In this document: positions 8,214 through 15,726 of the stretch, one piece after another | Layout: every line of letters starts with the position of its first letter | How positions within the stretch are numbered: the stretch's first letter is position 1 | Assembly: GCF_017874315.1 (NCBI RefSeq) | Contig: NZ_JAGGLG010000002.1 | Span: forward strand, 123,325 to 187,324 | Length of the DNA: 64,000 nt | Direction of reading: 5' to 3' | DNA from: Symbiobacterium terraclitae | Lineage (GTDB): Bacteria; Bacillota; Sulfobacillia; Symbiobacteriales; Symbiobacteriaceae | Notes under the pieces: generated by a model | What the model was told of the DNA's origin: nothing | The model's database searches: none | What the model saw: only the letters and a program-made list of their open reading frames with translations | Made by a program: the position numbers and the translations under genes

Positions 8214-8885
8214 GTGTCGAACCTGGACTTCCTGCGGAGCCTGTCGCTCTTCCAAGGGGTCTCAGACGAGGAGTTGGCCCGCATCGCGGCCATCGCGCGC
8301 GAGCGCCATTACCGCAAGGGAACCATCCTGTTCAACGAGGGCGATCCCGGCGAGGCCATCTACTTCATCAAGAAGGGCAGGGTCCGGGTCTCCCGGCTCG
8401 CGGCCAACGGCCAGGAGCAGGTGCTGCGGGTGTGGGGGCCGGGCAGCGAGGTCGGCCTCGTGGTGCTGGCGGACAAGGCGCCGTACCCGGCCACCGCGCA
8501 GGTGACCGAGGACTCGGTGCTGATCGTCTTCCGGGTGGACGACCTCCAGGCGCTGATCCCGGAGAGCCGCGCCCTGGCAGCCAACGCCTTCTGCCTGGTG
8601 GGCCGGCGCCTCCGGCTTGCCCGCGACACCGCCCACGATCTGGCGGTGCACTCCACCCACGGACGGCTGGCCAACCTCCTGCTGCGCATGAGCGAGGAGC
8701 AGGGGTCGAACACCTTCACTCTGGGCATGACGCACCAGGAGATCGCCGGGATGATCGGCACCAGCCGCGAGACGGTGACCCGGGCGCTGGCCGACTTCCG
8801 GCGCACCCGCTGCATCGCGGTGCAGGGGGAAACGGTGACCATCCTCGACGAGCGCAAGCTCAGGGAGTGGATGGGTGAAACGTGA
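8214..8885 (+). CDS. Crp/Fnr family transcriptional regulator
   Basis: A 223-residue two-domain regulator. Residues about 8-125 form a cyclic-nucleotide-binding-like beta-roll (FQGVSDEELARIAAIARER, KGTILFNEGDPGEAIYFIKKG). Residues about 145-223 are the winged helix, with recognition helix MIGTSRETVTRALADFRR. The Cys cluster of Fnr is absent, and the Glu/Arg pair that holds cAMP in Crp is not obvious, so the effector is unknown. The gene reads toward the repeat region and the cupin/NnrS-like cluster, which may be its targets. Confidence 0.93.
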   Translation: MSNLDFLRSLSLFQGVSDEELARIAAIARERHYRKGTILFNEGDPGEAIYFIKKGRVRVSRLAANGQEQVLRVWGPGSEVGLVVLADKAPYPATAQVTEDSVLIVFRVDDLQALIPESRALAANAFCLVGRRLRLARDTAHDLAVHSTHGRLANLLLRMSEEQGSNTFTLGMTHQEIAGMIGTSRETVTRALADFRRTRCIAVQGETVTILDERKLREWMGET

Positions 8886-8891
8886 TCGTAG

Positions 8892-8920
8892 GTGGGGAGG
8901 GGCGGCAGCCCCCTCCCCAC
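8892..8920 (+). terminator. Strong GC hairpin after the Crp/Fnr gene
   Basis: GTGGGGAGGGG paired with CCCCTCCCCAC around a short loop, 7 bases after the stop codon. Only TT follows. The same stem recurs at 9231-9260, so the two copies bracket the tandem repeat. Confidence 0.6.
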
Positions 8921-8929
8921 TTGCCGTAT

Positions 8930-9224
8930 CAACCTGCAACCGGCGCCGGGGCGGCGTGTATGGCCCGGCGACGGGGCAGCGGGCAGCAAGCGTCGCGGGG
9001 GAAGGGGCGGGACGGGGACGAAAGCCTCCGACTTACACACCAACCTGGCAACCGGCGCCGGGGCGGCGTGTACGGCCGGGCGCCGGGGCAGCGGGCAGCA
9101 ACAGGCACGGGTGAAGGGGAGGGTCAGGCACGAAAGCCTCCGACTTACATACCAACCTGGCAACCGGCGCCGGGGCGGCGTGTACGGCCCGGCGCCGGGG
9201 CAGCGGGCAGCAACAGGCGCGGGG
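8930..9224. repeat. Tandem repeat, three copies of about 111 bp (third truncated)
   Basis: Copies begin at 8930, 9041 and 9153 with CAACCTGGCAACCGGCGCC (the first lacks one G). Each has a palindrome-rich core (GGCCCGGCGCCGGGGC), then CAGCGGGCAGCAA, a variable G-rich stretch and, in the first two, ACGAAAGCCTCCGACTTACA. The third copy stops after about 72 bp at the second hairpin. The unit lengths of 111 and 112 bp are not both multiples of three, so no single frame is kept. This and the flanking hairpins fill the 477-base gap; no gene is seen in it. Confidence 0.85.
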
Positions 9225-9230
9225 AGGGGG

Positions 9231-9260
9231 GTGGGGAGGGGGCGCCAGCCCCCTCCCCAC
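9231..9260 (+). repeat. Second copy of the flanking GC hairpin
   Basis: GTGGGGAGGGGG, loop, CCCCCTCCCCAC, then TTTC. It is nearly identical to 8892-8920 and closes the tandem repeat. It could also act as a terminator. Confidence 0.7.
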
Positions 9261-9362
9261 TTTCAATGTGATCCATGTCACCCTGCCGCTGCGCGAAGAC
9301 GCACGGGCAAGGCCGGGAAGTCCGGGTAGAATAAAGGAAACCGCCACGAGGAGGTAGATGGC

Positions 9363-9671
9363 ATGCAGGTGCAGCTGACCCGAACGCAGGAGCCTGCGGC
9401 CGGACAGGTTTCTACCGAGATTATCCACAGCTGCCAGGACATGCGCGTGGTGCTGGTCCGCCTCAGCCCCGGCAGCGGGCTGCCGGCCTCCAGCAGTTCC
9501 TCGTCGGTGAGCCTGCAGGTGCTCAAGGGCCGGTGCGAGATGCTTTCCGGGTGCGAGTGGGCCCCCTCGGAGGCGGGGACGATCTGGTTCTACCCGCCCG
9601 GCGAGCCTTACGCGGCCCGGGCCACCGACGAGCCGGCCACACTGCTGGTCACCTTTGCGCCACGGCCATGA
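9363..9671 (+). CDS. Cupin-fold protein lacking metal ligands
   Basis: A 102-residue single-domain cupin. The beta-barrel pattern is clear: RLSPGSGLPASS, LQVLKGRCEMLSG, AGTIWFYPPGEPYAARA, then a final strand. However, the His-x-His and final His positions that bind metal in ordinary cupins are Ser and Tyr here (a run of six Ser, and PGEPYAA), so it is probably metal-free. GAGGAGGT lies upstream of the ATG at 9363. The stop overlaps the next start (ATGA), so it is translationally coupled to the membrane protein that follows. Confidence 0.75.
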   Translation: MQVQLTRTQEPAAGQVSTEIIHSCQDMRVVLVRLSPGSGLPASSSSSSVSLQVLKGRCEMLSGCEWAPSEAGTIWFYPPGEPYAARATDEPATLLVTFAPRP

Positions 9672-10969
9672 GCGGACCCGGCAAGAACTCGCCCCAGGTG
9701 ATCGATCCGGCACGGTCACCGGCGCTCTACGTACCCATTGGCATGGCGCTGGCCGGCGTGGCGGGGCTGATCGTCCTCCAGGCGCTGCTGCTCCACAAGG
9801 CCCCCATGATCTTCGGCCCCTTCCGCTTCAACCCCGCGGCGCTGGCGGCGGCGCACACCTTTACCCTCGGCTTCGCCACCAGCGTGATGATCGGCGCCTT
9901 CTACCAGATCACCCCGGTGATGATGCTGGGGCGGCCGGTGGCGGGGCGCCTTGCCCTGCTACAGGGCGTCGTCTACCTATGCGGGGCGTGGAGCCTCGTG
10001 TGGGGCTTCTACAGCTCCTCCGGCCCCTGGATCACCGCAGGCGGCACGGCGGCCCTGCTCTCTCTGATCCTCTTCGCCGTGCTGGTCGGGTGCTCGATGC
10101 GCTCCGCCACGCAGTGGACCGTGGCGGGCCGCTTCATGGCCGTCGGCCTCTCCTTCCTGCTCGCCACCGCCATCTGGGGCCTGGTGCTCGCCTTCAACCT
10201 GCGGTACGGGTTCATCCCCAACAGCATGGACTACTCCCCGCTGGGGGCGCACGTGCTCGTCGGCTTCGGCGGCTGGTTCATGCTGACGGTCTTCGGCGTG
10301 TCGTACCAGCTGTTCCCCATGTTCGCCCTCTCGCAGCGGCAGGACGCCCGCACCGCCCACCTGACGCTGGGCCTGCTGGGCGCAGGGCTCGGGAGCGCGT
10401 TCATCGCCCTGCTCCTCCACCTGCACCCCGGCGTCACGGCCGGTTCGCTCGTGCTGGCGGCGGCGGGCATCGGGGTCTACGCGCGGGACGCGGCGGCCAT
10501 CCTGCGGCAGCGCCGCCGCAGGGAGCTGGACCTCTCCATGCGCTACGCCCTCACCGCCCTCGGCTTCCTCGGGCTGGCCCTGCCGCTTCTGGTCCTGAGC
10601 CCCATGCGCCACGGGCTGGCGGTGCCCGGGGCCTGGCTGTTCCTCGTCGGGTTCGTGGCCACCATGATCCTGGGCATGCTGTACAAGATCGTACCGTTCC
10701 TGTTCTGGCACTACCTGCTCAAGACGCGGCGCTCGAAGACCCAGCGGCTGCCCAACCTGGACCAGATGTTCTCGCTCCGGGCGGCCAGGGCCGGCTACTG
10801 GTGCTGGACCGCCGGTGTGGTCCTGACCGGACTCCTGCTGCTGGGCGGCGCCTTGGAGCTGTGGGACGCCCGGGGGCTGGTTCGGGTGAGCCTGCCGCTC
10901 AACCTCGCGGCCAGCCTGCTGTTCGCCGGGACGATTCTCCAGGTGCTGCAGGCGAAGCCGCTCGACTGA
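9668..10969 (+). CDS. NnrS / cytochrome-oxidase-subunit-I-like membrane protein
   Basis: A 433-residue protein with roughly 12 hydrophobic segments and almost no soluble domain. Intramembrane or interfacial His residues occur in AAAHTFTLGFATS, GAHVLVGFGGWF and FLFWHYLLK, which recalls NnrS and CcoN-like heme-copper proteins. The full six-His set of an oxidase is not evident. NnrS relates to nitric oxide stress; a heme- or copper-carrying role here is inferred. It starts at the ATG overlapping the cupin stop and is followed 14 bases later by a MIP18-family gene, so the three form an operon. Confidence 0.75.
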   Translation: MSGPGKNSPQVIDPARSPALYVPIGMALAGVAGLIVLQALLLHKAPMIFGPFRFNPAALAAAHTFTLGFATSVMIGAFYQITPVMMLGRPVAGRLALLQGVVYLCGAWSLVWGFYSSSGPWITAGGTAALLSLILFAVLVGCSMRSATQWTVAGRFMAVGLSFLLATAIWGLVLAFNLRYGFIPNSMDYSPLGAHVLVGFGGWFMLTVFGVSYQLFPMFALSQRQDARTAHLTLGLLGAGLGSAFIALLLHLHPGVTAGSLVLAAAGIGVYARDAAAILRQRRRRELDLSMRYALTALGFLGLALPLLVLSPMRHGLAVPGAWLFLVGFVATMILGMLYKIVPFLFWHYLLKTRRSKTQRLPNLDQMFSLRAARAGYWCWTAGVVLTGLLLLGGALELWDARGLVRVSLPLNLAASLLFAGTILQVLQAKPLD

Positions 10970-10983
10970 AAGGAGAGATCGAC

Positions 10984-11304
10984 GTGGAATCCAACGTCGG
11001 AGCCGACAAGGTCAGCCTGGCGCGCACGCTGCTGCGCAACGTATACGATCCCGAGATCGGCATCAACATCATTGACCTGGGCCTTGTCTACGACCTGAAG
11101 GTGGACGACGCCAACCGGTGCCGGGTGCTGATGACCTTCACCACGGCAGGCTGCCCGGTGGGCGGCCACCTGGTGAACGAGGTCTACGAGGCCCTGGGGG
11201 TGCTGGACTTCGCAGACGTGAAGGTCGACATCACCTTCGACCCGCCCTGGTCGCCGCAGCGGATGTCCGACGAGGCGAAGCGGCAGCTCGGCTGGACGCG
11301 CTGA
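10984..11304 (+). CDS. MIP18 / PaaD-like (DUF59) iron-sulfur assembly factor
   Basis: A 106-residue member of the MIP18 family, linked to Fe-S cluster assembly or transfer (SufT, PaaD relatives). Seen: LLRNVYDPEIGINIIDLGLVY at the N-terminus and the conserved Cys in TTAGCPVGGHL, then VDITFDPPWSPQRMSDEAK, the usual closing motif. GTG start with AAGGAGAGAT upstream. It is the third gene of the cupin / NnrS-like operon, so it may mature a metalloprotein in that system rather than act in general Fe-S assembly; that is inference. Confidence 0.92.
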   Translation: MESNVGADKVSLARTLLRNVYDPEIGINIIDLGLVYDLKVDDANRCRVLMTFTTAGCPVGGHLVNEVYEALGVLDFADVKVDITFDPPWSPQRMSDEAKRQLGWTR

Positions 11305-11312
11305 GGTTGCGG

Positions 11313-11341
11313 TTGGCAGCGGGCCGGAACTGCGATACCAT
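11313..11341 (+). promoter_or_regulatory. Possible promoter of the PrsA-like gene
   Basis: TTGGCA (11313-11318), 17 bases, TACCAT (11336-11341). The -10 is weak. Confidence 0.4.
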
Positions 11342-11386
11342 ACGAATGGTACCCCCCTGAACCTTACGTTGAAGGAGCGTGTCACG

Positions 11387-12274
11387 TTGGCAAGTTCAAG
11401 TGGCGGCCGGATGACCACGGCCCTCGCGGTGGCGGCCACTCTGGTGATCGCCGGTGTGGGCGGCTACTTCCTGGGCACCCGCACCGCGCAGCCGGGGACC
11501 GGCGCCGAGGTTGTGGCGACCGTGAACGGGGAGAAGATCACCCAGGCGGAGCTGTACGAGCAGCTGGTGGACGGCTATGGGTCCCAGGTTCTGGAAAACA
11601 TGATCCTCGCCCGGCTGGTGAACCAGGAGGCGGCGAAGGCAGGCGTGCAGGTGACCGACGCCGAGTTCGAGGCCGAGCTGGCCAAGGTGAAGGCCTCCTT
11701 CGGCGGCGACCTCGCCTACGAGCAGACGATCAGGCAGTACTTCGGCATGTCCGATGCCCAGTTCCGCGACTACCTGCGGATGCAGATGACGGCCACGCGG
11801 GTGCTGGAGAAGCAGCTCGCGCCCGACGACGCCACGCTGAAGCAGCACTTCGACCAGCAGCAGGCCTCGGAGGAGACGCGCCAGATCATGGCGCGCCACA
11901 TCCTGGTGGCGACCGAGGAGGAGGCCCGGGAGATCAAGGCTCAGCTGGACGGCGGCGCTGACTTCGCCACCCTGGCGCGCGCGAAGTCCACCGACCCCGG
12001 GAGCGCCGAGAACGGCGGCGACCTCGGGATGTTCGGAAAGGGCGCCATGGTCGAGGCGTTTGAGCAGGCCGCCTTCGCCCTGGGCGACGGGCAGATCTCG
12101 GAGCCCGTGCAGTCCAGCTACGGCTGGCACATCATCCAGGTGACCATCCCCGACTTCGAGCGCGACAAGGAGAAGATCCGGGAGCAGTACGTGAACGAGA
12201 AGGTGAACGAGCGCTTCACGCCCTGGCTTACGGAGCTGAGGCAGAACGCGCACGTCACCAACAAGCTCGGATAG
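11387..12274 (+). CDS. PrsA/SurA-like peptidylprolyl isomerase, membrane-anchored
   Basis: An extracytoplasmic foldase of 295 residues. An N-terminal membrane helix (about 9-31) is followed by a SurA-like helical domain (VVATVNGEKITQAELYEQLV) and a parvulin domain at about 165-265 (ARHILVATEEEAREIKAQL, NGGDLGMFGKGAMVEAFE, SSYGWHIIQVT). The TTG at 11387 sits 9 bases after AAGGAG; the TTG at 11369 would lie before that site. Unlike Bacillus PrsA there is no lipobox Cys, so the helix itself is the anchor. Substrates are unknown. Confidence 0.9.
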   Translation: MASSSGGRMTTALAVAATLVIAGVGGYFLGTRTAQPGTGAEVVATVNGEKITQAELYEQLVDGYGSQVLENMILARLVNQEAAKAGVQVTDAEFEAELAKVKASFGGDLAYEQTIRQYFGMSDAQFRDYLRMQMTATRVLEKQLAPDDATLKQHFDQQQASEETRQIMARHILVATEEEAREIKAQLDGGADFATLARAKSTDPGSAENGGDLGMFGKGAMVEAFEQAAFALGDGQISEPVQSSYGWHIIQVTIPDFERDKEKIREQYVNEKVNERFTPWLTELRQNAHVTNKLG

Positions 12275-12355
12275 CTGATGAGCGGGGCCAGGGGGAAACC
12301 TCTGGCCTGTCGCGCTTGAAAACGAGTGGAGAATCTGGTCAGGAGGGTGTGATGG

Positions 12356-13651
12356 ATGCCGCTTGATCTCAGCAGGAGCCAGGCGTTGTTCGCGGCCTCG
12401 CAGGAGGTGATCCCCGGCGGCGTGAACAGCCCCGTGCGGGCGTTCCGCGCCGTGGGCGGTACGCCCCCCTTCATCGAGCGGGGGGCGGGCTGCCGCATCT
12501 ACGACGTGGACGGAAACGCCTACATCGACTACTGTCTCTCCTGGGGCCCGCTCATCCTCGGCCACTGCCACCCGGAGGTGGTGGCGGCGCTGCAGGAGAC
12601 CCTGAGCAGGGGCACCTCCTTCGGCGCGCCCACCGAGCTGGAGCTGCGCATGGCACAGAAGGTGATCGACTGCCTGCCCTCGGTCGAGGTGGTCCGCATG
12701 GTCAACTCGGGCACCGAGGCCACCATGTCCGCCATCCGCCTGGCGCGGGCCTACACCCGCCGCTCGAAGGTGATCAAGTTCATCGGCTGCTACCACGGCC
12801 ACCACGACTCCATGCTGGTGCGGGCCGGCTCCGGTGCGACCGACCTCGGCGTCCCCGACTCGCCCGGGGTGCCGGCGGCCGCAGCCGCGGGCACGATCAG
12901 CATCCGCTACAACGATCTGGAGGGCGTCGAGGCGGCCTTCCGCGAGTACGGCTCCGACATCGCCGCCGTCATCGTGGAGCCCGTGGCCGCGAACATGGGC
13001 CTGGTCCTGCCGCAGCCCGGCTTCCTGGAGGGGCTGCGCAGGGTCACCCGCGAGCACGGCGCCCTGCTGATCTTCGACGAGGTGCTCACCGGTTGGCGCG
13101 TGGCCTACGGCGGCGCCCAGGCCCACTTCGGCATCGACCCCGACCTGACCACCTTCGGCAAGGTGATCGGCGGCGGCCTGCCCGTGGGCGCATACGGCGG
13201 CAAGCGGGAGATCATGTCCATGGTGGCTCCCTCCGGCCCCGTCTACCAGGCGGGCACCCTGTCGGGCAACCCCCTGGCCATGACGGCCGGGCTGACCACC
13301 CTGGAGGTGCTGGGCCGGCCCGGAAACTTCGAGCGGATCGTCGCCCTGACCGAGCGGCTGGTCGCCGGGCTGAACCAGGTGCTGGAGCGGCTGGACCTGC
13401 CTTACCGGGCTGCCAGCATCGGCACCCTGTTCGGGCTCTTCTTCACCACCGAGCGGGTGGTGGACTACGAGACGGCTCTCACCGCAGACACCGGGCTCTT
13501 CAGCCGGTACCACCATGCCATGCTGCGACGGGGCATCTACCTGGCCCCCTCGCAGTTTGAGGTGGGCTTCATGAGCCTGGCGCACACCGAGGCGGAGGTG
13601 GATGCGACCGTGGCCGCCGCCGAGGAGGCCCTGCGGGAGGCGCTCGGCTAG
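12356..13651 (+). CDS. hemL: Glutamate-1-semialdehyde 2,1-aminomutase
   Basis: Converts glutamate-1-semialdehyde to 5-aminolevulinate in the C5 heme pathway with pyridoxal phosphate. The 431-residue product is of family length. Seen: [20 protein letters not shown] at the N-terminus, [34 protein letters not shown], the cofactor lysine in [17 protein letters not shown], and [15 protein letters not shown] at 12356 is 8 bases after AGGAGGG. No other heme gene is adjacent; it overlaps by one base with the peptidase fusion that follows. Confidence 0.97.
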   Translation: MPLDLSRSQALFAASQEVIPGGVNSPVRAFRAVGGTPPFIERGAGCRIYDVDGNAYIDYCLSWGPLILGHCHPEVVAALQETLSRGTSFGAPTELELRMAQKVIDCLPSVEVVRMVNSGTEATMSAIRLARAYTRRSKVIKFIGCYHGHHDSMLVRAGSGATDLGVPDSPGVPAAAAAGTISIRYNDLEGVEAAFREYGSDIAAVIVEPVAANMGLVLPQPGFLEGLRRVTREHGALLIFDEVLTGWRVAYGGAQAHFGIDPDLTTFGKVIGGGLPVGAYGGKREIMSMVAPSGPVYQAGTLSGNPLAMTAGLTTLEVLGRPGNFERIVALTERLVAGLNQVLERLDLPYRAASIGTLFGLFFTTERVVDYETALTADTGLFSRYHHAMLRRGIYLAPSQFEVGFMSLAHTEAEVDATVAAAEEALREALG

Positions 13652-15546
13652 TGAAGGCGCGCTGGCGGCTGCTCCTGCTGGCCGGCATCCTGGCGCCGGC
13701 GGCGATGGGCGCGGCCGGGCTTGTACTGGCCAGGCTGGCCACCGGCCGGGTGCCCGACCTGCTGCACGTGCCCTCCCGGCAGGTCCTGCTGGTCGGGCTG
13801 GCGGCGGCGGGCGCCTCGCTGGGGCTCGTGGGGCTCGCCTCACGGCTGAGCAAGCGGCTGGAGGAGGCCCTGCGGCAGACGGGCACCCGGGCCGGCGAGG
13901 AGGCGCTCCGGGCGGCGGGCTATCCGGTGATGCTGGTGCTGGTGGTCACGTCGGCGCTGGGCGAGGAGCTGCTGTTCCGCGGCGGGCTCCAGCCGCTGGT
14001 CGGCCTGCTGCCCGCCGCCTTTCTCTTTGGCTTCAGCCACGGCGGCTGGCAGCGGGAGAACTGGGCGTACGTGGTGGTGGCCGCCCTCTCGGGCAGCATC
14101 TTCGGCGCGGCCTACGCGCTGACGGGCGACCTGTGGGCGCCGGCCATCGGCCACAGCATCCACAACGTCCTCTCCACGCTGCTGCTGGGCCGGCGGGTGG
14201 AGGTGGAGTGGCGGGGCCGCTGGCCGGTGATCCGCCTGGTCCCCGAGCAGCCCGAGGCCGAGGAGCAGCCCGCCAGGGAGGAGGTGTCCGGATTGGCGTT
14301 CCCCAGCCCGTACCCGCCCCGGCCGACGGCCCGGGCGCTGGGCCTGGTCACGGGCCGCCTGCCCACCGGGCCCAACAATGACATCTGCGACGTCGCCGGG
14401 GTGCGCGTCGGCCACGCCACCCGGGTCGAGGGCGAGGGCCCGCTCCAGCCGGGGCAGGGCCCGGTCCGCACGGGCGTGACGGCGGTCCTGCCGCACGGGG
14501 GAAACCTGTTCCAGCACAAGGTTCCCGCCGGGCTCTTCGTGCTCAACGGCTTCGGCAAGGCGACCGGGCTCGCCCAGGTGGCCGAGCTCGGCACCCTGGA
14601 GACGCCGATCCTGCTCACCAACACCCTCTCCGCCTTCCGGGCCGCGGACGAGCTGGTCAGCTACATGATCGAGCGCAACCCGGAGATCGGCATTTCCACC
14701 AGCACGATCAACCCCGTGGTGGGGGAGTGCAATGACGGCTACCTGAACGACATCCAGGGTCGCCACGTCACCGCCGAGATGGTGCGGGCGGCCCTGGACG
14801 GAGCGGCCGGGGGGCCTGTGCAGCAGGGTGCGGTCGGCGCGGGCACCGGCATGGTCTGCTTCGGCTTCAAGGGCGGGGTCGGCTCGGCATCCCGGCGGGT
14901 GGACCGGTACCTCCTCGGCGCGCTGGTGCTGGCCAACTTCGGCCGCCGCGCCGACCTTCTGATCCACGGCGTGCCCGTGGGGCAACTGCTGGAGGAGGAG
15001 GCGCGGGAGGCCGAGCGGGCGGCGCGGCCTGACGAGCCGGCGGCTCGGCCCGAGGAGCAGGCGAGTGCGCCTGATGCGGCGACAGCGCCCGCCGCTCAGT
15101 CCGACGAACTGCAGCCGGAGGCCCGGCCGTCAGAGGCCGGGAAGCCGCCCGGGGCCGACGAGCCGCCGCCCGGTTCCGTGATGATCATCCTGGCCACCGA
15201 CGCGCCGCTGGACGCCCGCCAGCTGACCCGGCTGGCGAAGCGGGGCGCGCTGGGCCTGGCGCGGACGGGCGGCAGCGCGTCGGGCGGCAGCGGCGACTTC
15301 GTGCTGGCCTTCTCGACCGCCAACCGGGTCTACCACAAGTCCAACTACCCGCTGCAGGCGGCCACGCTCCTGCGGGACGACTCCGGGGTGATGGACGACC
15401 TCTTCCGGGCGGCCGTCGAGGCCGTGGAGGAGGCGGTGCTGAACGCCCTCTTCACCGCGCAGACCGTCGTGGGGCGTGACGGCCACGTCGCTCCGGCCCT
15501 GCCCGTTGAGAAGGTTATGGCCTGGATAAGCAGGCCTGATCACTGA
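13651..15546 (+). CDS. CPBP intramembrane protease domain fused to an S58 (DmpA-type) peptidase
   Basis: One open frame of 631 residues. Residues 1-200 are a CPBP/CAAX-protease-like membrane domain with its motifs EELLFRGG (105-112), FGFSHGG (126-132) and GHSIHN (167-172). Residues about 220-631 match the S58 family of self-processing aminopeptidases: VAGVRVGHATR, VRTGVTAVLPHGG, NPVVGECNDGYLND and KGGVGSASR, where Ser412 or Ser414 is the candidate nucleophile. About 60 residues of Pro/Glu/Ala-rich sequence (448-509) interrupt the S58 part. At 14275-14295 a strong AGGAGGTG-TTG signal lies in frame at the joint, so a separate S58 protein may also be made. Confidence 0.88.
   Translation: MKARWRLLLLAGILAPAAMGAAGLVLARLATGRVPDLLHVPSRQVLLVGLAAAGASLGLVGLASRLSKRLEEALRQTGTRAGEEALRAAGYPVMLVLVVTSALGEELLFRGGLQPLVGLLPAAFLFGFSHGGWQRENWAYVVVAALSGSIFGAAYALTGDLWAPAIGHSIHNVLSTLLLGRRVEVEWRGRWPVIRLVPEQPEAEEQPAREEVSGLAFPSPYPPRPTARALGLVTGRLPTGPNNDICDVAGVRVGHATRVEGEGPLQPGQGPVRTGVTAVLPHGGNLFQHKVPAGLFVLNGFGKATGLAQVAELGTLETPILLTNTLSAFRAADELVSYMIERNPEIGISTSTINPVVGECNDGYLNDIQGRHVTAEMVRAALDGAAGGPVQQGAVGAGTGMVCFGFKGGVGSASRRVDRYLLGALVLANFGRRADLLIHGVPVGQLLEEEAREAERAARPDEPAARPEEQASAPDAATAPAAQSDELQPEARPSEAGKPPGADEPPPGSVMIILATDAPLDARQLTRLAKRGALGLARTGGSASGGSGDFVLAFSTANRVYHKSNYPLQAATLLRDDSGVMDDLFRAAVEAVEEAVLNALFTAQTVVGRDGHVAPALPVEKVMAWISRPDH
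14275..14295 (+). promoter_or_regulatory. Internal ribosome binding site and TTG at the CPBP/S58 joint
   Basis: AGGGAGGAGGTG with TTG 7 bases after GGAGGT, in frame with the fusion (codon 215). The 16 bases GGAGGTGTCCGGATTG are identical to the thiT start region (1411-1426). An S58 peptidase starting here would be 417 residues. Confidence 0.6.
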
Positions 15547-15726
15547 TCTCCCATAAATCTCTTGCAAGCTGGAACGAACCTTCTCGAGAGCATTTACGTA
15601 TATGAGACTGGGAACACAAACTCTCCAAGCGATGATGTTCAACACAACCTAATCCATGGTCGCCTCGACGTCGCAAGGCACGCCGCCGTTGGCTTCATCC
15701 CACGAAAAAAGGGGATGTAAAACAAC
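15547..15726. other. AT-richer intergenic stretch before the TPR gene
   Basis: About 180 bases clearly lower in GC than the surroundings (for example ATAAATCTCTTGC, CATTTACGTATATGAG, GGGATGTAAAACAACATGG). It probably holds the promoter of the TPR gene, but I could not place a well-spaced -35/-10 pair. Confidence 0.45.

Noticed and set aside
8930..9224. CRISPR array
   Set aside because: The units are about 111 bp, adjacent and without unique spacers; no cas gene is nearby.
8892..9329. Open frames across the tandem repeats
   Set aside because: Unit lengths of 111 and 112 bp break any shared frame, the products are Gly/Arg-rich and no ribosome binding site is present.
9533..9667. N-terminal extension of the NnrS-like protein into the cupin gene
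   Set aside because: It is Arg/Gly-rich and antiphase to the cupin; the ATG at 9668 begins at a normal junction.
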